NCBI GenBank assembly: GCA_039111635.1
Contig: JBCAQO010000001.1
Span: 2,046,001 to 2,110,000 of the forward strand
Origin: Heterobasidion occidentale
Lineage: Eukaryota; Basidiomycota; Agaricomycetes; Russulales; Bondarzewiaceae
Length of the DNA: 64,000 nucleotides
Direction: 5' to 3'
Below the pieces are notes generated by a model, which worked only from the letters and a program-made list of their open reading frames with translations, was not told where the DNA came from and searched no databases. How positions within the stretch are numbered: position 1 is the first letter of the stretch; each line of letters opens with the position of its first letter. A program made the position numbers and the translations under genes. Below are positions 12,501 through 25,200 of this stretch, one piece after another.

Positions 12501-15430
12501 CTGAATAACACTCAGCACAATTTCAGATAGATTCCGCCCAAGACATACCTGGGCGGCTTCGAGCTTTAGCGAAAGCTTGTCATACATCAATGATTCCAAG
12601 TTCTTGTAGTCGTCGTCCGTATATTGTTGGTTACGCTTCAGATGGATTTGGCGAATAGCCTGCTTGTCAGCGAGCTTGCTTCCAATGGATATATGTCCTG
12701 CATCGATGAGCAGATGCTTGCATATATTAGTCGTGATGCTAAACTCCCATTACATTACTCCGGTAAGTCGACGGGATGAGAAGGGAACATACCTTTCTGG
12801 AATAATGATGATGGGCGCATTCATATCCACAACGAGGTCGATCGTCTTGTGTGTCTGTAAGGCGTACTCCAGTCCCGCGCGCGTTTCCTTGCGAAGACCT
12901 TCAAGTGTTTCACTCGCAACATTCTACCAAAAGGGCTGAGCTGAGATGTAAGCAGAGATCCAAATTGAGATAAGTACCAGCAGAGCTTCAACTGATTCTA
13001 GCTGACTTGCTGGTGGCTTGAAGAATTTGTAGACTGCCTCGACATAACCCTTGTGGTAGATGATCTCCATGTGCCGCATTCGCACCGTCAGGGCTGTATC
13101 CGCACGTTCGTCCAAAGGGTTATTCTCAAATTTGACAAAGAAGAAAGGGTCAGCTTTATCATTGCCATGGTCAACATCACTGATGTTCCCGCCAGTTCGG
13201 ATTTGACGTGCACGATTTGCGGGTACAGGGTATCCTTTGTCGTGCCATCGAAAACACGTAGCCCACCCAACGACGTAGCGATCTCGAAGTTGTCCCTACG
13301 CTGCAGAAGATTGGCCTGGAATTTGTCAAAGACGACCGAAATAACCTCGACAGCAATACCGTGAGGATCTGTCATCAACGTAAAAGAGCCCTTCTTCAGC
13401 TGCGTAACAATGCGCATTGTGAGCGCATCCCTCGGGGCTTCAAATGACTCGACAAGGGCAGTCTTCTCATCATAGTCAAGAACATCGTACAATTCCTTCC
13501 GTTGTTCGTCGGTCATTGTTCCAGTGAAACTGGGCTCCTCGTTTGAAGTCTCTAAAGATGTAGACGAACCCCATATCCAGCTTGACCAAGAAGATGACGA
13601 CTGAGCTTGTTGCTTTTGCTTTTCTTCTTCCAATTTCTTGCGGAGTGCTATATCTTTCCTGAGTTCTGACCGAGCGATCGACCTATAGAACCGGATGTCT
13701 TCATATGACAGCTTCTTTTCTAAGGAGTCGAACATGGCGACGTCCTAAACATTGCTATTGAGGGTGTGAGGATTTTCAAAAGCAATTCACTTACCTGGGG
13801 TGTAATTGTGTTCAGCTGCTTCTTCTTAAATAGCTCAACATAGCGATGTCGATCATCACGACGCTCCATGAAGTAGGCCCATGTCCACTTGCGATGTCGC
13901 TCGCGTACACCATCTAAGATGGCATTACCAGCAAAATGGAGAAGAGCGCGTGGGCGGTTGTCCTCAAGATCCTCTTGCCTCGGCTTGTATCGCTTGTACT
14001 GCGCGGATAAGTCAGATCCGCCTTAACATGAATATGGATGAGCCTACCTGGTGTTGCCGCGCATAGAAATGATACATATCGACCAGAGAAATCGCATCTC
14101 GATACTGATTGTCATCCAAGAGCACTCCTATCTCATCAAACAGAAGCTGGACGTCGAACCGAGGAGTGTCATTGTTTAGTTGTTTATGCATGACAATCTA
14201 AAAACAATATCAGGACGAAGGGTGAGGAATAGATAATGCGAACACACACCCGTCCTTCTCCGGTGACCGGTTTTAACACAAACTGATGGTCCTGTGTATG
14301 TTCCTCGCTGGCAATCTGTGGGGTCAAAGTGATACCGTGTCACCTCAGTAATTCAAGAATATCAGGAAAAGCATACCATTGCAGTAAACCTTCTCACAGC
14401 GTCTGCGTAAGGTAGACCGGCCATACTCTCTGCGTCTGTGTCGAAGTATACTGCTAATGACTGCAACTTGGCTAGCTGTGGTAGGTTGGTGCTCAATCCA
14501 GTTCGAGTAAGGTGTAAAGATCCGTCCCACCTTGTGAATACTTCCTGCCGTACTCTCGATAAAGGCAGGGATCCAATTCTCATCAACTGAGAACGCCGAG
14601 AACCCCGCCAAAGTTATTCCAGCCGCGAACGGGTGCTGAAAAAAAGTCAGCCCTAGAGGACGTCTAGAAAATGTCAAATGCAACGTACTCCTGGAACACT
14701 CAGCTTATCCTCATAGCGAACATGAATGTTTTTGATCGTGACCTGAAGGTTATTCACTATCTTAGCAATGAGAGACGCAAGGAGCCCTTGCTGCTGTGTG
14801 TCGCCTAAAAGCCCGGTTCTGTGAGTTGTTCATAAAAGGAAGAATAGGTCATAGACCTTCCACAGGGTCAGGTTGATTCTGCATGTGAAGTAATTCCGCG
14901 TTCTCAAGGCGTTCCATCTTAGCCTCCTGCATCCGGTGCTCGTCTTCTTCCAGGTTGCTGTCTCCCTGAGGAGAGGGGACAACAAGAAGATACACATCTT
15001 CGATCAATAGCTCGACAGGCTGATTGCCAAGGTTTCGCCAGTGTAAGGAAAGAGTGAACTTTCCCAGATGTCCTGCGGTTTCTGTGGGTATTTGCTTCCA
15101 CACGGATGCTTATAATCCCGCACCTTCAATAACATCCACCGGAAGACGAAATTTATCCAGCGCCCCCTTCTTCAGACGCAACTTCTTCAGCGTCACTTGG
15201 CCTGAAAGTGACGAATAGGTCATTAAGGAATTATGTCGTAGGAATTGTTGTCACGAACCTTGTCCGATACCATAATTTACTTGGTTCATATCCAGATTCT
15301 CGACGTATGGAGCCAGAATGCGGTTGAACACCTTTAAACAAGAATGAACATCAACGATGAGACGTCATGATCAATACGCTCCGAAACTCACAACGTTCAG
15401 AACTTCTTTGCCTGGATCTAGCCACCACAT
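3582..15430 (-). CDS. VPS13: Vacuolar protein sorting-associated protein 13 (bridge-type lipid transfer protein)
   Basis: A very large protein, about 3000 residues after removing dozens of short introns, that moves bulk phospholipid at organelle contact sites. The start at 15430 gives MWWLDPGKEVLNV, followed after an intron by NRILAPYVENLDMNQVNYGIGQG, the chorein N-terminus (about 15430-14850). Middle exons (13735-9300) carry the repeated hydrophobic-groove segments. The adaptor-binding/SHR-BD region lies near 8900-7000 (for example YKIRNYTGTVLHIW and LQLRAPIELENLLPYNLQYRI). The VPS13_C/ATG2_C-like amphipathic helices lie near 5204-4866, and a PH-like end at 3860-3582 finishes in FGQIASVVKAFNTRRRMDS. 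All family parts are present in order. The exception is at 7490-7619, where a 57-bp duplication adds 73 nt inside an otherwise conserved exon and would shift the frame if spliced conventionally (see findings). Exon borders between these blocks were not all resolved. Confidence 0.93.
7490..7619. repeat. 57-bp direct duplication with 16-nt linker inside VPS13
   Basis: Positions 7490-7546 and 7563-7619 are identical over 57 nt. The 16 nt between them (7547-7562) are all pyrimidine on the + strand, hence all purine in the mRNA sense. On the coding strand each copy reads ctt/ttc tgt atc ata aat acc and encodes FCIINTDGHSDFDIENRL in the frame that joins the flanking sequence. Net insertion is 73 nt, not a multiple of three. 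Confidence 0.95.
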
Positions 15431-15635
15431 AGCGAATGCTCAAACGTTGTCAAGACTATCAGTACAATGTGATTTTGAATGCCAGGATAAATTCTACACG
15501 GATTTCGTCGTTTTAGATGAACTGGTTTGTATGCATGGGTGTTGGAGAGGCTGCAGCGCGTCAAACGCTAATGACGAGGTCATAGCGTTCCTGTTCCCAC
15601 GAGCCCTCATCAGAGGCTAGGCTGCCTCTTGGGCG

Positions 15636-15649
15636 CCTAGGCGCCTAGG
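15636..15649. repeat. Perfect palindrome CCTAGGCGCCTAGG
   Basis: The 14 nt are self-complementary. Just upstream, GAGGCTAGGCTGCCTC (15613-15628) can also fold on itself. This could be a hairpin or a protein-binding site; nothing nearby decides. Confidence 0.7.
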
Positions 15650-15948
15650 TCATACCTATGCTCAAACATAGAGAGCATTGGCTGCATCCCAAGCAGCCTG
15701 CTGGATATTTTCGTGCAAACCGGACGTCAATGATCAGTTGACTTTGTCGACCATAGTTCTAGTTGCCTTCGACGCTCTGGATTGCGGGCCGAGAATACAA
15801 TGTGTCCGCTGGCCCCCGCTGGCATCCGTGCATGCCCGGTTACACCCGTTACGAAACGCACGGCTAGTACTTACCTGCTCTTTATATATAGTGACAGCAC
15901 GTTACGTGCTCGTGTCCGAGACGCAGTCTCTTCCCCAACTTCCCCACA

Positions 15949-15972
15949 ACCCTGGCTTATACCCTGGCTTAT
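15949..15972. repeat. Two tandem copies of a 12-bp unit
   Basis: ACCCTGGCTTAT occurs twice head to tail and is followed by a partial third copy (ACCC). It lies in non-coding sequence. Confidence 0.85.
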
Positions 15973-17155
15973 ACCCGGAGTATCGCTGTGTCTCGCGAAT
16001 CATCCTCGAAGTGTCTCATATGATTTCACTTCTTCCTCAAGCAACGCACCTTGCCAAAGATGGGCACCAAGATACGCTGCAAATGAATGAGGTAGGCCTG
16101 TTTCTGGGTTCTTTGATTTCGTCACACGACCATCAATCGTACACATTAGCTAGGCAACGTCAGAGACGCATTGAAGCCGACCACTGAGTAGGTGTTTCCC
16201 AAGCATTTCATATCTGAACAGGCCCTCACCGTTTCCAGGCTCCTCAGTCGTTCGGTGCACGATCAATCTGTCCGCCTATACTGCACCGTACCAACATGGG
16301 CCCCCTCCTCTGATCTCTGTACGTACTTTGCTCCGCGTTTCTCGCCCCCACTTAGCCCCACTCACGTCTGCGTGCTTTCGAAGGTATCGATCTTCACGAC
16401 TTGCACGATTTACGCTCCCGATCTCTCTTATTTATTCACGACCTTGTCGAATCACTTCGAGCATCTGGTGTATGTAATTGCCCTAGTTCACGCTTCAACC
16501 GTTTGTCTCACTGTCACGGAATAGGTCCCGGCATCGTATACTCTTGCTCCCTCTAATTCACCTGTGTGCCTTGTCTGCGCCTCTCACTCGGAGCTGGACA
16601 AGGACAAGGTGAGGGCATCTGCTCACGAAGCCTTGGAAAAAACAAAGCCATGTGCCAGGTGAGGTGATTGGTACCCGATAAACAGGCCACTGAACCCCCT
16701 TGACCGACAGGGAAAGGGTTCATTTCGTCCAGCTGAAGGACGGCCCCGCCTTGGTCATCACCTAATACATATCTATGCACTATGGACTGTCACCGGAATC
16801 GTAGCCTCTTTCGCCTTATCCTCACATTTTGCTTCGTTTTTTCGTTAATCATTGGATGTATGTACAGAGTGGATTTCGCTGGCTTTCGGTGTCTCTTTGA
16901 ATCTATCGGGTTTAGTGGGCAAATATTACACGATGGGCGCCTCAAATGGAAGAGAATGCCGAAGTCAATCAAGATGAGTCCGATGCCGCTGGTCAGCGTC
17001 ATTGGTCCGTGATTTTGGGGTGGGTGTGTGACGTGGCTGCTCGGGGCTGTCACACCGGTTTTAAGGAATCAAAAGTCGGATCACGCGTCGGGTTTGCAGC
17101 TCTGACAGTTCGCTTTTTTCTCTGCCCCTCGCTTTCCGTGGTCCCTCTGGTCGTT

Positions 17156-18415
17156 ATGGCTCCTCTCGCAGACTTTCTCCTTCAATATGTGCCCCTCCCC
17201 ACCCTTCCGTACTTCCTCACTCATTATGTTCCCGGTGCTACGCCTCTCTCGACCAGACCAGTCGTGATCAGCGCGTTGGTCTCATACCTGGCCGTCGTTT
17301 TCGGCATTCGCGAGTTCATGAAGACACGTCAACCTCAAAAACTCCAGCTACTATTCCAAACCCATAATGTTGTCCTCAGCTCTGGCAGCGCGCTTCTGCT
17401 CGCCCTCATGCTGGAGGAGATCCTCCCCATAGCATGGGAGCATGGTCCATTCTACGCCATTTGTAACACTGCTGCATGGACAGAAGTGATTATTTCTTGA
17501 AGTTTACAGACATGCAGCAGTCGCTAACACGTCGCAGAGATTGGAATTTTACTATATTATCAACTATTACTTCAAATATCTCGAGTTGTTGGACACGGTC
17601 TTCCTTGCGTTCAAGAAGAAAACCCTCGGTGAGTTACTTGGCTTCGCCTTTCCCCAAACCTAACATCGTACGCAGCATTCCTGCACGTCTTCCACCACTC
17701 GGCAACTGCTTTCTTGTGCTACACTCAGCTCAATGGGAAGACCAGTGTGGTGCGTTTGATTGGGGTTGAGCCACGTGAAGCATCGTACTCATCGGCCTTC
17801 TCCTGACAGTCTTGGGTTGTAATCACGCTAAACTTGGGCGTTCATGTCCTCATGTGTAAGAATATCAGGTTTCACGTGCTATGATCCTCATGCTTCCACA
17901 TTCGCAGATTACTACTACTACGCAACCGCTGGTGGGGCTAAGATATGGGTATGTGTCGTAATCACAGACTTAGTCGCCTACGTCCTGACGCACATTTACT
18001 GCAGTGGAAGAAGTACCTGACCACCATGCAAATCGTCCAATTTGTCATCGACCTTTTCATCGTCTACTTTGGCAGTGCGTCGTACTGTAAAGTCCATTGC
18101 TGTTCCTCCTTACTAACGCGCTCCTTGTTAGCGTATTCCTACTTCGCTCACACTTATTGGCAATGGCTTCCCAATCGTGGCTCCTGCGCCGGAACGGAGT
18201 CTGCGGCACTTTTTGGCTGCTTTCTTCTCACAAGCTATCTGGGTCTGTTCATCAACTTTTACATTCAGACCTACAAGAAGCCAGTCAGAGGCAAGAAGTC
18301 CCATGTTGTCGGAAATGGGGCCGTCAACGGGAACGGGAACGGGTGGGTTTCATTCATCAGTATTGCATTGGCGGGTTTTCTGATTACTCAATCACGCAGG
18401 TACAAGAAAGATTGA
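17156..18415 (+). CDS. ELO: Very-long-chain fatty acid elongase (ELO family)
   Basis: Condensing enzyme (3-ketoacyl-CoA synthase) of the ER elongation cycle that makes very-long-chain acyl chains for sphingolipids. Eight exons give a 292-residue protein: 17156-17485, 17538-17628, 17676-17749, 17810-17855, 17908-17948, 18005-18074, 18132-18342 and 18400-18415. The summed length is an exact codon multiple. Diagnostic motifs are YLELLDTVFLAFKKK, the catalytic histidine box HVFHHSATAF, the tyrosine run MYYYYYATAGG with TMQIVQFVID, and YKKPVRGKK near the end. Several hydrophobic segments span the length. The C-terminus YKKD is a KKxx-like basic tail suited to ER retrieval. It resembles fungal ELO2/ELO3; chain-length choice cannot be read from sequence. 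The ATG at 17156 follows a CT-rich leader. Confidence 0.93.
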
Positions 18416-18882
18416 GTCTGAGAGATACGCGGCAAGCGCACAGGGGAGATGTGGCTATGTTCTGCTTCATGTTGCCTTTCATACATATACCCCACGACAT
18501 TCGGTTTGTTTAGACGTTCCTGGGCTCATTCACACTCTTTCGTGGTTAAGTTTACAAGGGCTGCTTGCGCGCAGGCCCGTATAATATTTCTCCTACAAAA
18601 GCCTTCCGTTCGACATCCTCGAAAGCATGAAATCTTAGTGACCGAGTAACTGAACGCTATTGGTTCAGGGGAGATGACTTAAATACGTACTTACGTTTAC
18701 GTGACTCGCAATGGCTACTTGAGTTGTCCCTGAAGCTCCCATTCTTCACTCCCTTGCCGTGCACCGTTATATGCTGATCCTGTTTGGCGGTGAATACTAT
18801 CACCCCGCTATATCCTCTCATCAGAGTCTCACGAACGCTTGATGCACATCTCAGGACGCAGAAATCTGTTCGGCTCGAACCG
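18416..18882. other. Gap between the elongase and RasGAP genes
   Basis: Holds the ELO 3' end and the RasGAP 5' region. The RasGAP reading frame is open back to about 18784 without an ATG, so an upstream exon or leader may lie here. Confidence 0.4.
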
Positions 18883-21800
18883 ATGGTAGATGTGTGGGAT
18901 CAGTCGTCCTCTGCCCAATCTGAGAATGCAAGAGAATTCTACATATCCGTTGAGCTATACGTATCGAGCAAGACTGCTGCTGCTTTACGAAAGGTATTTC
19001 ATATTCACCACATTCCGAGAGCCTTATCCTTGACACTCCCCTCAAGCCCGCCCCTCGGAGGAAGAACGAGAAACGTGATGCGCAAAGACCTCTGTCTATT
19101 TCAACGGATGACGCTCAGAAGAGGGTGAAAGGTGTGTGTTTATTTCGAGAACTTGAAATCTATGGAGATAAATACTTCACGATAGAGAAGACGAGCTGGC
19201 TCAATCTAGCTCGAGCTGCTAGCACTGGTGATCACTGGAGACAGGCAACTTGTAGGATGTCCGAAGAAGGGGAAAGTTGTCTATTGAATGTATACATCGA
19301 TGTGAGTGGTCCCTCTTTGAATTTTTCATTGATTGCTTGAGCAGGAACTAGGAAACAATGCTATATCAATGTGTGTATATACATCTCCTCAAGCATACAG
19401 ACATTCGCGCGGCCGATCGATCGTTGTTTTTTCGAAAGGATTGCCTTGGATTACACTGTGCATCGTACGACACGTACCTTTGGATTAACCTCACAATCAT
19501 AATGTGTCTTTTATTTCCAGAGCGCAGAGATGGACTGCTACTACCACCAACGAACCTCTGTATTTTCATTTCCCCTCAACCGACGCGTTGAACACATGGA
19601 TGTCCCTTTTGCGGTCATACGCCAGTCCAGAGGTTTATGGGAAGGCTATTTCTCCTGCTGACGGTGGACTTTATCGCATCTGGCGACAGGTCGAGCTCAC
19701 ATGTGTACAAGGGCGTAACATTGGTACCGTACGAATTTTCGACGAAGGGCCTCACAACTCACTAGGGCCACCGGAAGATGAAGTTAAAGACGATGATGCG
19801 GTTGATCTGGATCTATTCTGCGAGGTCTATTTCAACAACGTACTTTCTGGGCGCACGGTAGTCAAGAAGAGCCTTGGAGCGCCAGACTGGCATGAAACCT
19901 TCACGTTTGCCGATTTACCTTCTTTCGAGAAGCTCGCTGTAGTTCTCTGGCGCGAGAAGAAATTCGTGAAACCGTCGCTGATCGGGACAGTATACGTTAC
20001 GCTCACAAATTTCCGTCGCGGAGAATGCATAGAAGGCTGGTTCCCAGTTCTTCATGGCGCGTCGACTTCGTCCAGTATCCAGGTTGGACAAATCCGTCTC
20101 AAAATCAAGGTGGACGAGTCAGTGAGCAATTTTTATCTGTGATTCATGTTGCTAATTGTCGATCAATATCTACAGGGAGATCATCTTACCTCGCTCTGCA
20201 TACACCGGAATCATGAATGTGAGTCCGTCGAATAATGCTGCAATGGCTGTCAACTGATCATCTCATTTCGATGGCAGACGCTCGACTCACGAAACTACTT
20301 AGATTGGATGCGTGACATTGAGCTCGAACTCAAGATGAAACATTTGTCCATCGAGCTTGTCTCGATAGCTGTAGCCAAGAATATTCTGTCTCAAAGCGTT
20401 TCTGAGTTAGCTGATCGTGAGGTTGATGGTACACCGAGCTGTGAGTACTCCGGTCAGCGTGATCTCAACATGAGTTGACGATTCGGAACCCTTCCAAGCA
20501 CACAATACCCTCTTTCGCGGAAATACCGTGTTCACGAAGACTGTTGAGCTGTTGATGGCGTGGTATGGAAAAGATTTTCTAGATGCCAGTATTGGCGACA
20601 CCATTCGCCGCATCTGTGCCGAAAATATTTCCATCGAGGTAGACCCACTTCGCAGTAGCAAGGGAGTTAAGGACATTGAACGGAATGTTGAACTTCTTGT
20701 TCACTGGTGCCGACAAATATGGAATCAGATATACTCTGTACGAACGGAGTGTCCAAAGTACGTGATCTGTTTCCCACAGATAGCGCCCTCAGGTCAATTT
20801 ACTCCATCCATACAGTGAAATGCGGCGATTATTTGAACGCATCCGTCAGCTTGTCGAGCAGAGATACAAGGTCACACGGAATAGTGAGGACCGAAATCGG
20901 GAACTACCATGGCAAAGCGTTTCGGCATTTTGCTTTCTCCGATTTATTGTCCCGGCTATCCTGCATCCCCATCTATTTGGGCTTTGTCCAGGTAGGATCC
21001 CATAACGCAGTTCACGCCATATGCTCAGTCACGTTCCTGCAGGCCTTCCTGATCTACCAGTGCAACGTAGTCTTACATTGATCGCAAAGGTCATCCAGAG
21101 TCTCGCCAATTTGAACGCTGTAAGCCTTGATATCGGTACTACCCTCACTTTGATGTATGACGCTCTTTTCAGGCCGTGCAGAAAGAAGAATTCATGCGTG
21201 GCGTTCAATCATTCTTGGAGGATAGTCTACCCGCGATGGTGGATTATATTCTCGTAGTTTCTACTACAAGTCCACACGATAATCCCGCATCAGCATCGGA
21301 AGAGTCGCGAGAACGGCTGAAGGCGGTCAAGGTCCTACAGGAACGGGTCGAAGTAATGCCTGCACTCTATCGGGAATCTATTCCTCTCTTGCCATACCTC
21401 CTTGATATCCCTCGTCATCTCGCCGTCATCACATCTGCGGTCCTGCGCTATTCACGGGAATCGCCATCCTTACACCACCCTCCACTGGAGGAATTTTTGA
21501 GTCGTTGTATGGATATTGAGCAACAGCCTTGTTTCGCGTCAGTAGCCTTGTAGAACGAGGTGGCATGGACCAAGTGCCTCCTTCCTCTCAGTCCAACTAT
21601 ATGGGCTCGCCATTGACCCCCCATTTCTCTGGAGACCAAACCCCCTCACGGCTCCGCAAGCCTTCTCATGCATCTCGTCCTATGACTGCGCCACCAGTGC
21701 CCAGTGATTCAGCAGACTCGAGAGAGATAATCACAGATCCTCACTTTCAATCTGGTCACAATATAGTTCATTCTCGCGGTCAGTCTAACTCTCAAGTGAA

Positions 21801-22050
21801 CGCATCTGGAGGGTCGATTTCACCGATCGACCAAGCTCTGGAAGGAGGAAGTTGGCCAATTCGGAAACGCCTTCCACCCTCACATCCTAGATCTATATCT
21901 ACAGATTCTATCCCGGCATTCAATAAGGCTCGACTCGTACCCCCATCGGATGGGCCATCATCGCCTACTATCGCTGCTCACTCACACGAAGAAGATAGCG
22001 GGAGGCGAAAGAATAAGGGCATATTGCGGGGCCTCCTTGTTCGAAAATGA
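18883..22050 (+). CDS. Ras GTPase-activating protein with PH-like and C2 domains
   Basis: Predicted to speed GTP hydrolysis by a Ras-family GTPase at the membrane (SynGAP/BUD2-like layout). Order: a PH-like domain spread over exons near 19190-19620 (CVYIHLLKHTDIRAADRSLFF, then LYFHFPSTDALNTWMSLLRSYA), a C2 domain near 19690-20120 (LFCEVYFNNVLSGRTVVKK, LIGTVYVTLTNF), then the GAP domain near 20290-21450. The GAP domain has the arginine-finger block TLFRGNTVFTK, the block FCFLRFIVPAILHPHLFGL and QSLANLNA. A long Ser/Pro-rich tail ends in a basic stretch (GRRKNKGILRGLLVRK). The start is uncertain: ATG 18883 is the first in the open frame, but an upstream exon is possible. Near 21500 continuity needs a 53-nt intron, 21501-21553, with a weak GTCGTT donor; without it a stop follows. 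Confidence 0.82.
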
Positions 22051-22231
22051 AGAGAGTTGATGAGCAATATACATTGCCGTCGGCGAATTTATTCGGATCA
22101 TTCCCTGATCATCTCCCATGTTAGATTAATAGGCTATGCAGGTTAATTCTCATCCAGGGTATCGATTCATTGGTCAGTAATACATGTAAATCAGTTGGTT
22201 GAATGCAAGAAAGCAAGGCGAAGACATGGAA
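22051..22231. other. Convergent 3' intergenic region (RasGAP / AP-2 alpha)
   Basis: Short AT-rich gap between two facing stop codons. Nothing else seen. Confidence 0.5.
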
Positions 22232-25200
22232 TCAGGGACCAGATGCAGCAGCTGTGGAAAGCGGCTTCTGTACGAGCCTTTGGATTTCCCCCGCCGCATC
22301 CTCTGAGGTGCTCCTGACAGTCATACGACATAGCTAGAATTGATATCAGAGTCAGTCACTAATGAAGGCAACGAATGATACACGGAGACATGCCTTTGCC
22401 TCCTTATTGGGCTCTATTCTCATCAAGCACCCAACCTTTCCATCCACTGACATATGCAGTACACCAGCACTGACGATATTTTCCGGGTTCGGATCGACGT
22501 CCGAGAGAATGTTCAGTCGTTGTCCCGTGATAACCTGTCTGTATCGACCATGGTCTACTTGGTCTGTACTAGTGAGTGGAATGGTGAAGACATTCTGAAC
22601 TTCACGCGGTGGTCCTCCAATCAATTTCCATCGCTCGAAAAAGTTCGCTTGGCTGAGGGTGACTTGCTCGACGAACTTGGTGAGTACGATTGGTAATCGC
22701 AAAGCTATTGTTTGATGCGAGCCAGCAAGAAAAGAGATCGTCAAAATGGGGGGGACCTTGAAAACCTTCTTGCATTCTACATGGAGGATCTGCTGCGATT
22801 GTGTCCGAGGAGCGATCGTGGTCGGTGGCATTTTGGCAAAGGTGACCGAAAGGGCTTCAGGCTCATCGACATGGATCGTGGTGGTGAAGGAAGTGAATGG
22901 TGCGGATATTTTATTGCCGATATAAATGGCTAGCTGTCCAGTAAAACTTTGGTATCGGGATTTGATCCCAATCTGTATCTGGACGTCTTCGTATAGAACG
23001 CCCTCATCACTATAAGTAAGCTTCTCAAACCAGCGTTCCACACTTGGTCCAACGGCAATTGGAGCAGACAAAGTAGACTTGGGCACCACGGGTGTCGCCG
23101 AAACTCCTGAACCGTCCAAAACGCCAGTTGGGGACATGTCAAGGCCTGCGAGGGAGTTCATGATATCCTGCTCGTCTCCAGCTGCTGGGGTCCCGTTGGT
23201 CGGAATATCCCCGATAGGTGGCTGCTTGGCAGATTTGTTTGCCTCTCGATCCATGTTCGCATCCTTGCCTCCGTGCACCCATGTCCTCTTGTCTTCTGTA
23301 GCTCCGTGTTTCTTGTTTAGCCTGCCTACAAGCGTACTCTCCCTCGGTGGAAATGGAGGAATCTCTTCGCACACGTTCTGGAGGAGTTCATCCTCGTCAG
23401 GACGAGACGCTAGAGCATAGAACTCGCAAGCCCGTTGCTGAAGCTCTGAGTCTAGCACATGGCGATAACGCTCGAAGATATTGATAAGCTGAGGCTTGAT
23501 TTCGGGAAACACATTCACCCATTTGATGTATGTAGAAAGCAAGAGAGAGCGAGTAGGGGCTGCACAGAATTGGGATTTGGAATGTAAAATCTGGAGCTGA
23601 TCGATAGGACTGTACCCTTCCTCGTTGGCGATGATGTGACCATATTCGCCAAGAATGTATCCTTTAAACGAGAATCATCGTATGAACAGGACTTTGCCGA
23701 GAAAGGACGGACTCACCGCCCACCTTCACCAGACTCTCATGGGATGCTGGTGATTTCAACCGCTCGAACACAACTTTCGCCGCGTACGCTTGAAGGTCTT
23801 CGGTGTTTGTCACTATTTGCACGACTCGATACCACACTTCATCTCCAACATGGTCTCCGGCGGCACTGATGAGCTCCAGAATTGTGTCGACATACCATCT
23901 ATACGAGCTGGCATATTTTTCCGTCAAGATGGCAATCTTAAGCACCATCTCCTCCCGAAGAGCGTAGTCAGCAACCTTCAAATACCGCAATAGCTCGCCA
24001 ACAATGATTTCAGAATTGTCAACGTCGCACATGCTATACAAGAGATCTAGAGCTCGTCGTCGGACGGAGATATCCCTATCTCGAAGTGAGTTGATGACAG
24101 TCCCTTGGTGTTTTTTGATTGCGTCCAAGGAATCTGCTCGAGCAGCTAGATGAGCCAAAGTATCCAACCCCAGATACCGTACGTTGGTTTCCTTAGAGGA
24201 GATAAACCGGGCTAGAAGGACAGCCGAGGTTGCGACAAGCGGGGAGTTCGTGTCCAAATGAATGGCGAGACCGATCGCTTCGAAAAGAACAGCGCGTTGG
24301 GCATTGTTGTGCTGCATATTGCGCGATTGCTCAGCACTGTTATTCATCACGGCCTCCAAGACTTGATGTAATGTCGATCGTATTGTTGGATCCTCTGGAC
24401 AAAGATGAGCGCAGTCGACTGCATTCGAAACATTGTCATACCTGACGGAGGATAATATTGCAAAAGTCGGAGAAGTTTGACTTGGAGCCACGGGGATGGA
24501 ACCTTGTAGTATGCGTACGCTGCAGAATATTCGTGCTCTACAACAAGCTAAGTCTGGACTTTAGCGCACACTGGATCCGACTCAGAAAGGGGGCTCACGC
24601 GATTGAGTCTATCGACAGCCTTTTGATAGCATACTGCATAAGGTTCTAGATGGTCCTGCGCCAAAGTCATAACCAAGGTGGTCACACAAAGAACAACACC
24701 CTGCATGTAGACGGCTAAGTCTCTGATGACAAGTCTATAACCTGTGCTCTTACAAGATCTTGGTCGTCCATGATTGCAACAATTCGGAGAGCCCATTCTG
24801 CCGCAGGTATAACGTCAGGATGTTTGCGATATAATCGTAACAATGTCAGAGCTGCTTTCTTCTTCACCATACTCTGAGAAGTTCTATCATCTGATTAAGC
24901 CCTGCGGAGTGGCCCACGCGGGAAAAGACGTACGGTGAAATCAGTAGCCGATGAACATCTTCACACAAGGCTTCCGCCATCTCTGTTCCTCCGACGTTTG
25001 CTATGGCATGCAAGGCAAGGCAATTATTGATCTCGTTATTTTCGTCCAAGTCTTTCCGTATAGAATTGATGACAAGGCGGAGAAAATCTGAGTTTTCATG
25101 CATAAGCAATGTGACAGCAAGGTACCCCTACAAAAAAGACGTCCATGATTGAGGACCATGACACTGCAAGGTGGTAACTTACTATTTGTTTCTCGCTGTA

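Larger units (their letters stand above)
15431..17155. other. Large gap: divergent upstream regions of VPS13 and the elongase gene
   Basis: This 1.7-kb gap separates VPS13 (-) from ELO (+). Open frames here (for example 15678-16187, +) lack an ATG start, recognisable domains or credible splice structure. It contains a 14-bp palindrome, a 12-bp tandem repeat, a TATATA motif at 15883-15890 with no obvious gene behind it, and a CT-rich tract just before the ELO start (17110-17155) typical of basidiomycete core promoters. No RNA gene was recognised. Confidence 0.5.

Noticed and set aside
4850..12600. Many short + strand frames across VPS13
   Set aside because: Shadows of minus-strand exons whose translation matches VPS13.
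15678..16187. 169-codon + strand open frame in the VPS13/ELO gap
   Set aside because: No ATG start, no recognisable domain, crosses short repeats, and composition is not coding-like.
21481..21560. Apparent frameshift in the RasGAP gene
   Set aside because: A normal-length 53-nt GT-AG intron explains the frame change, so I do not call a pseudogene.
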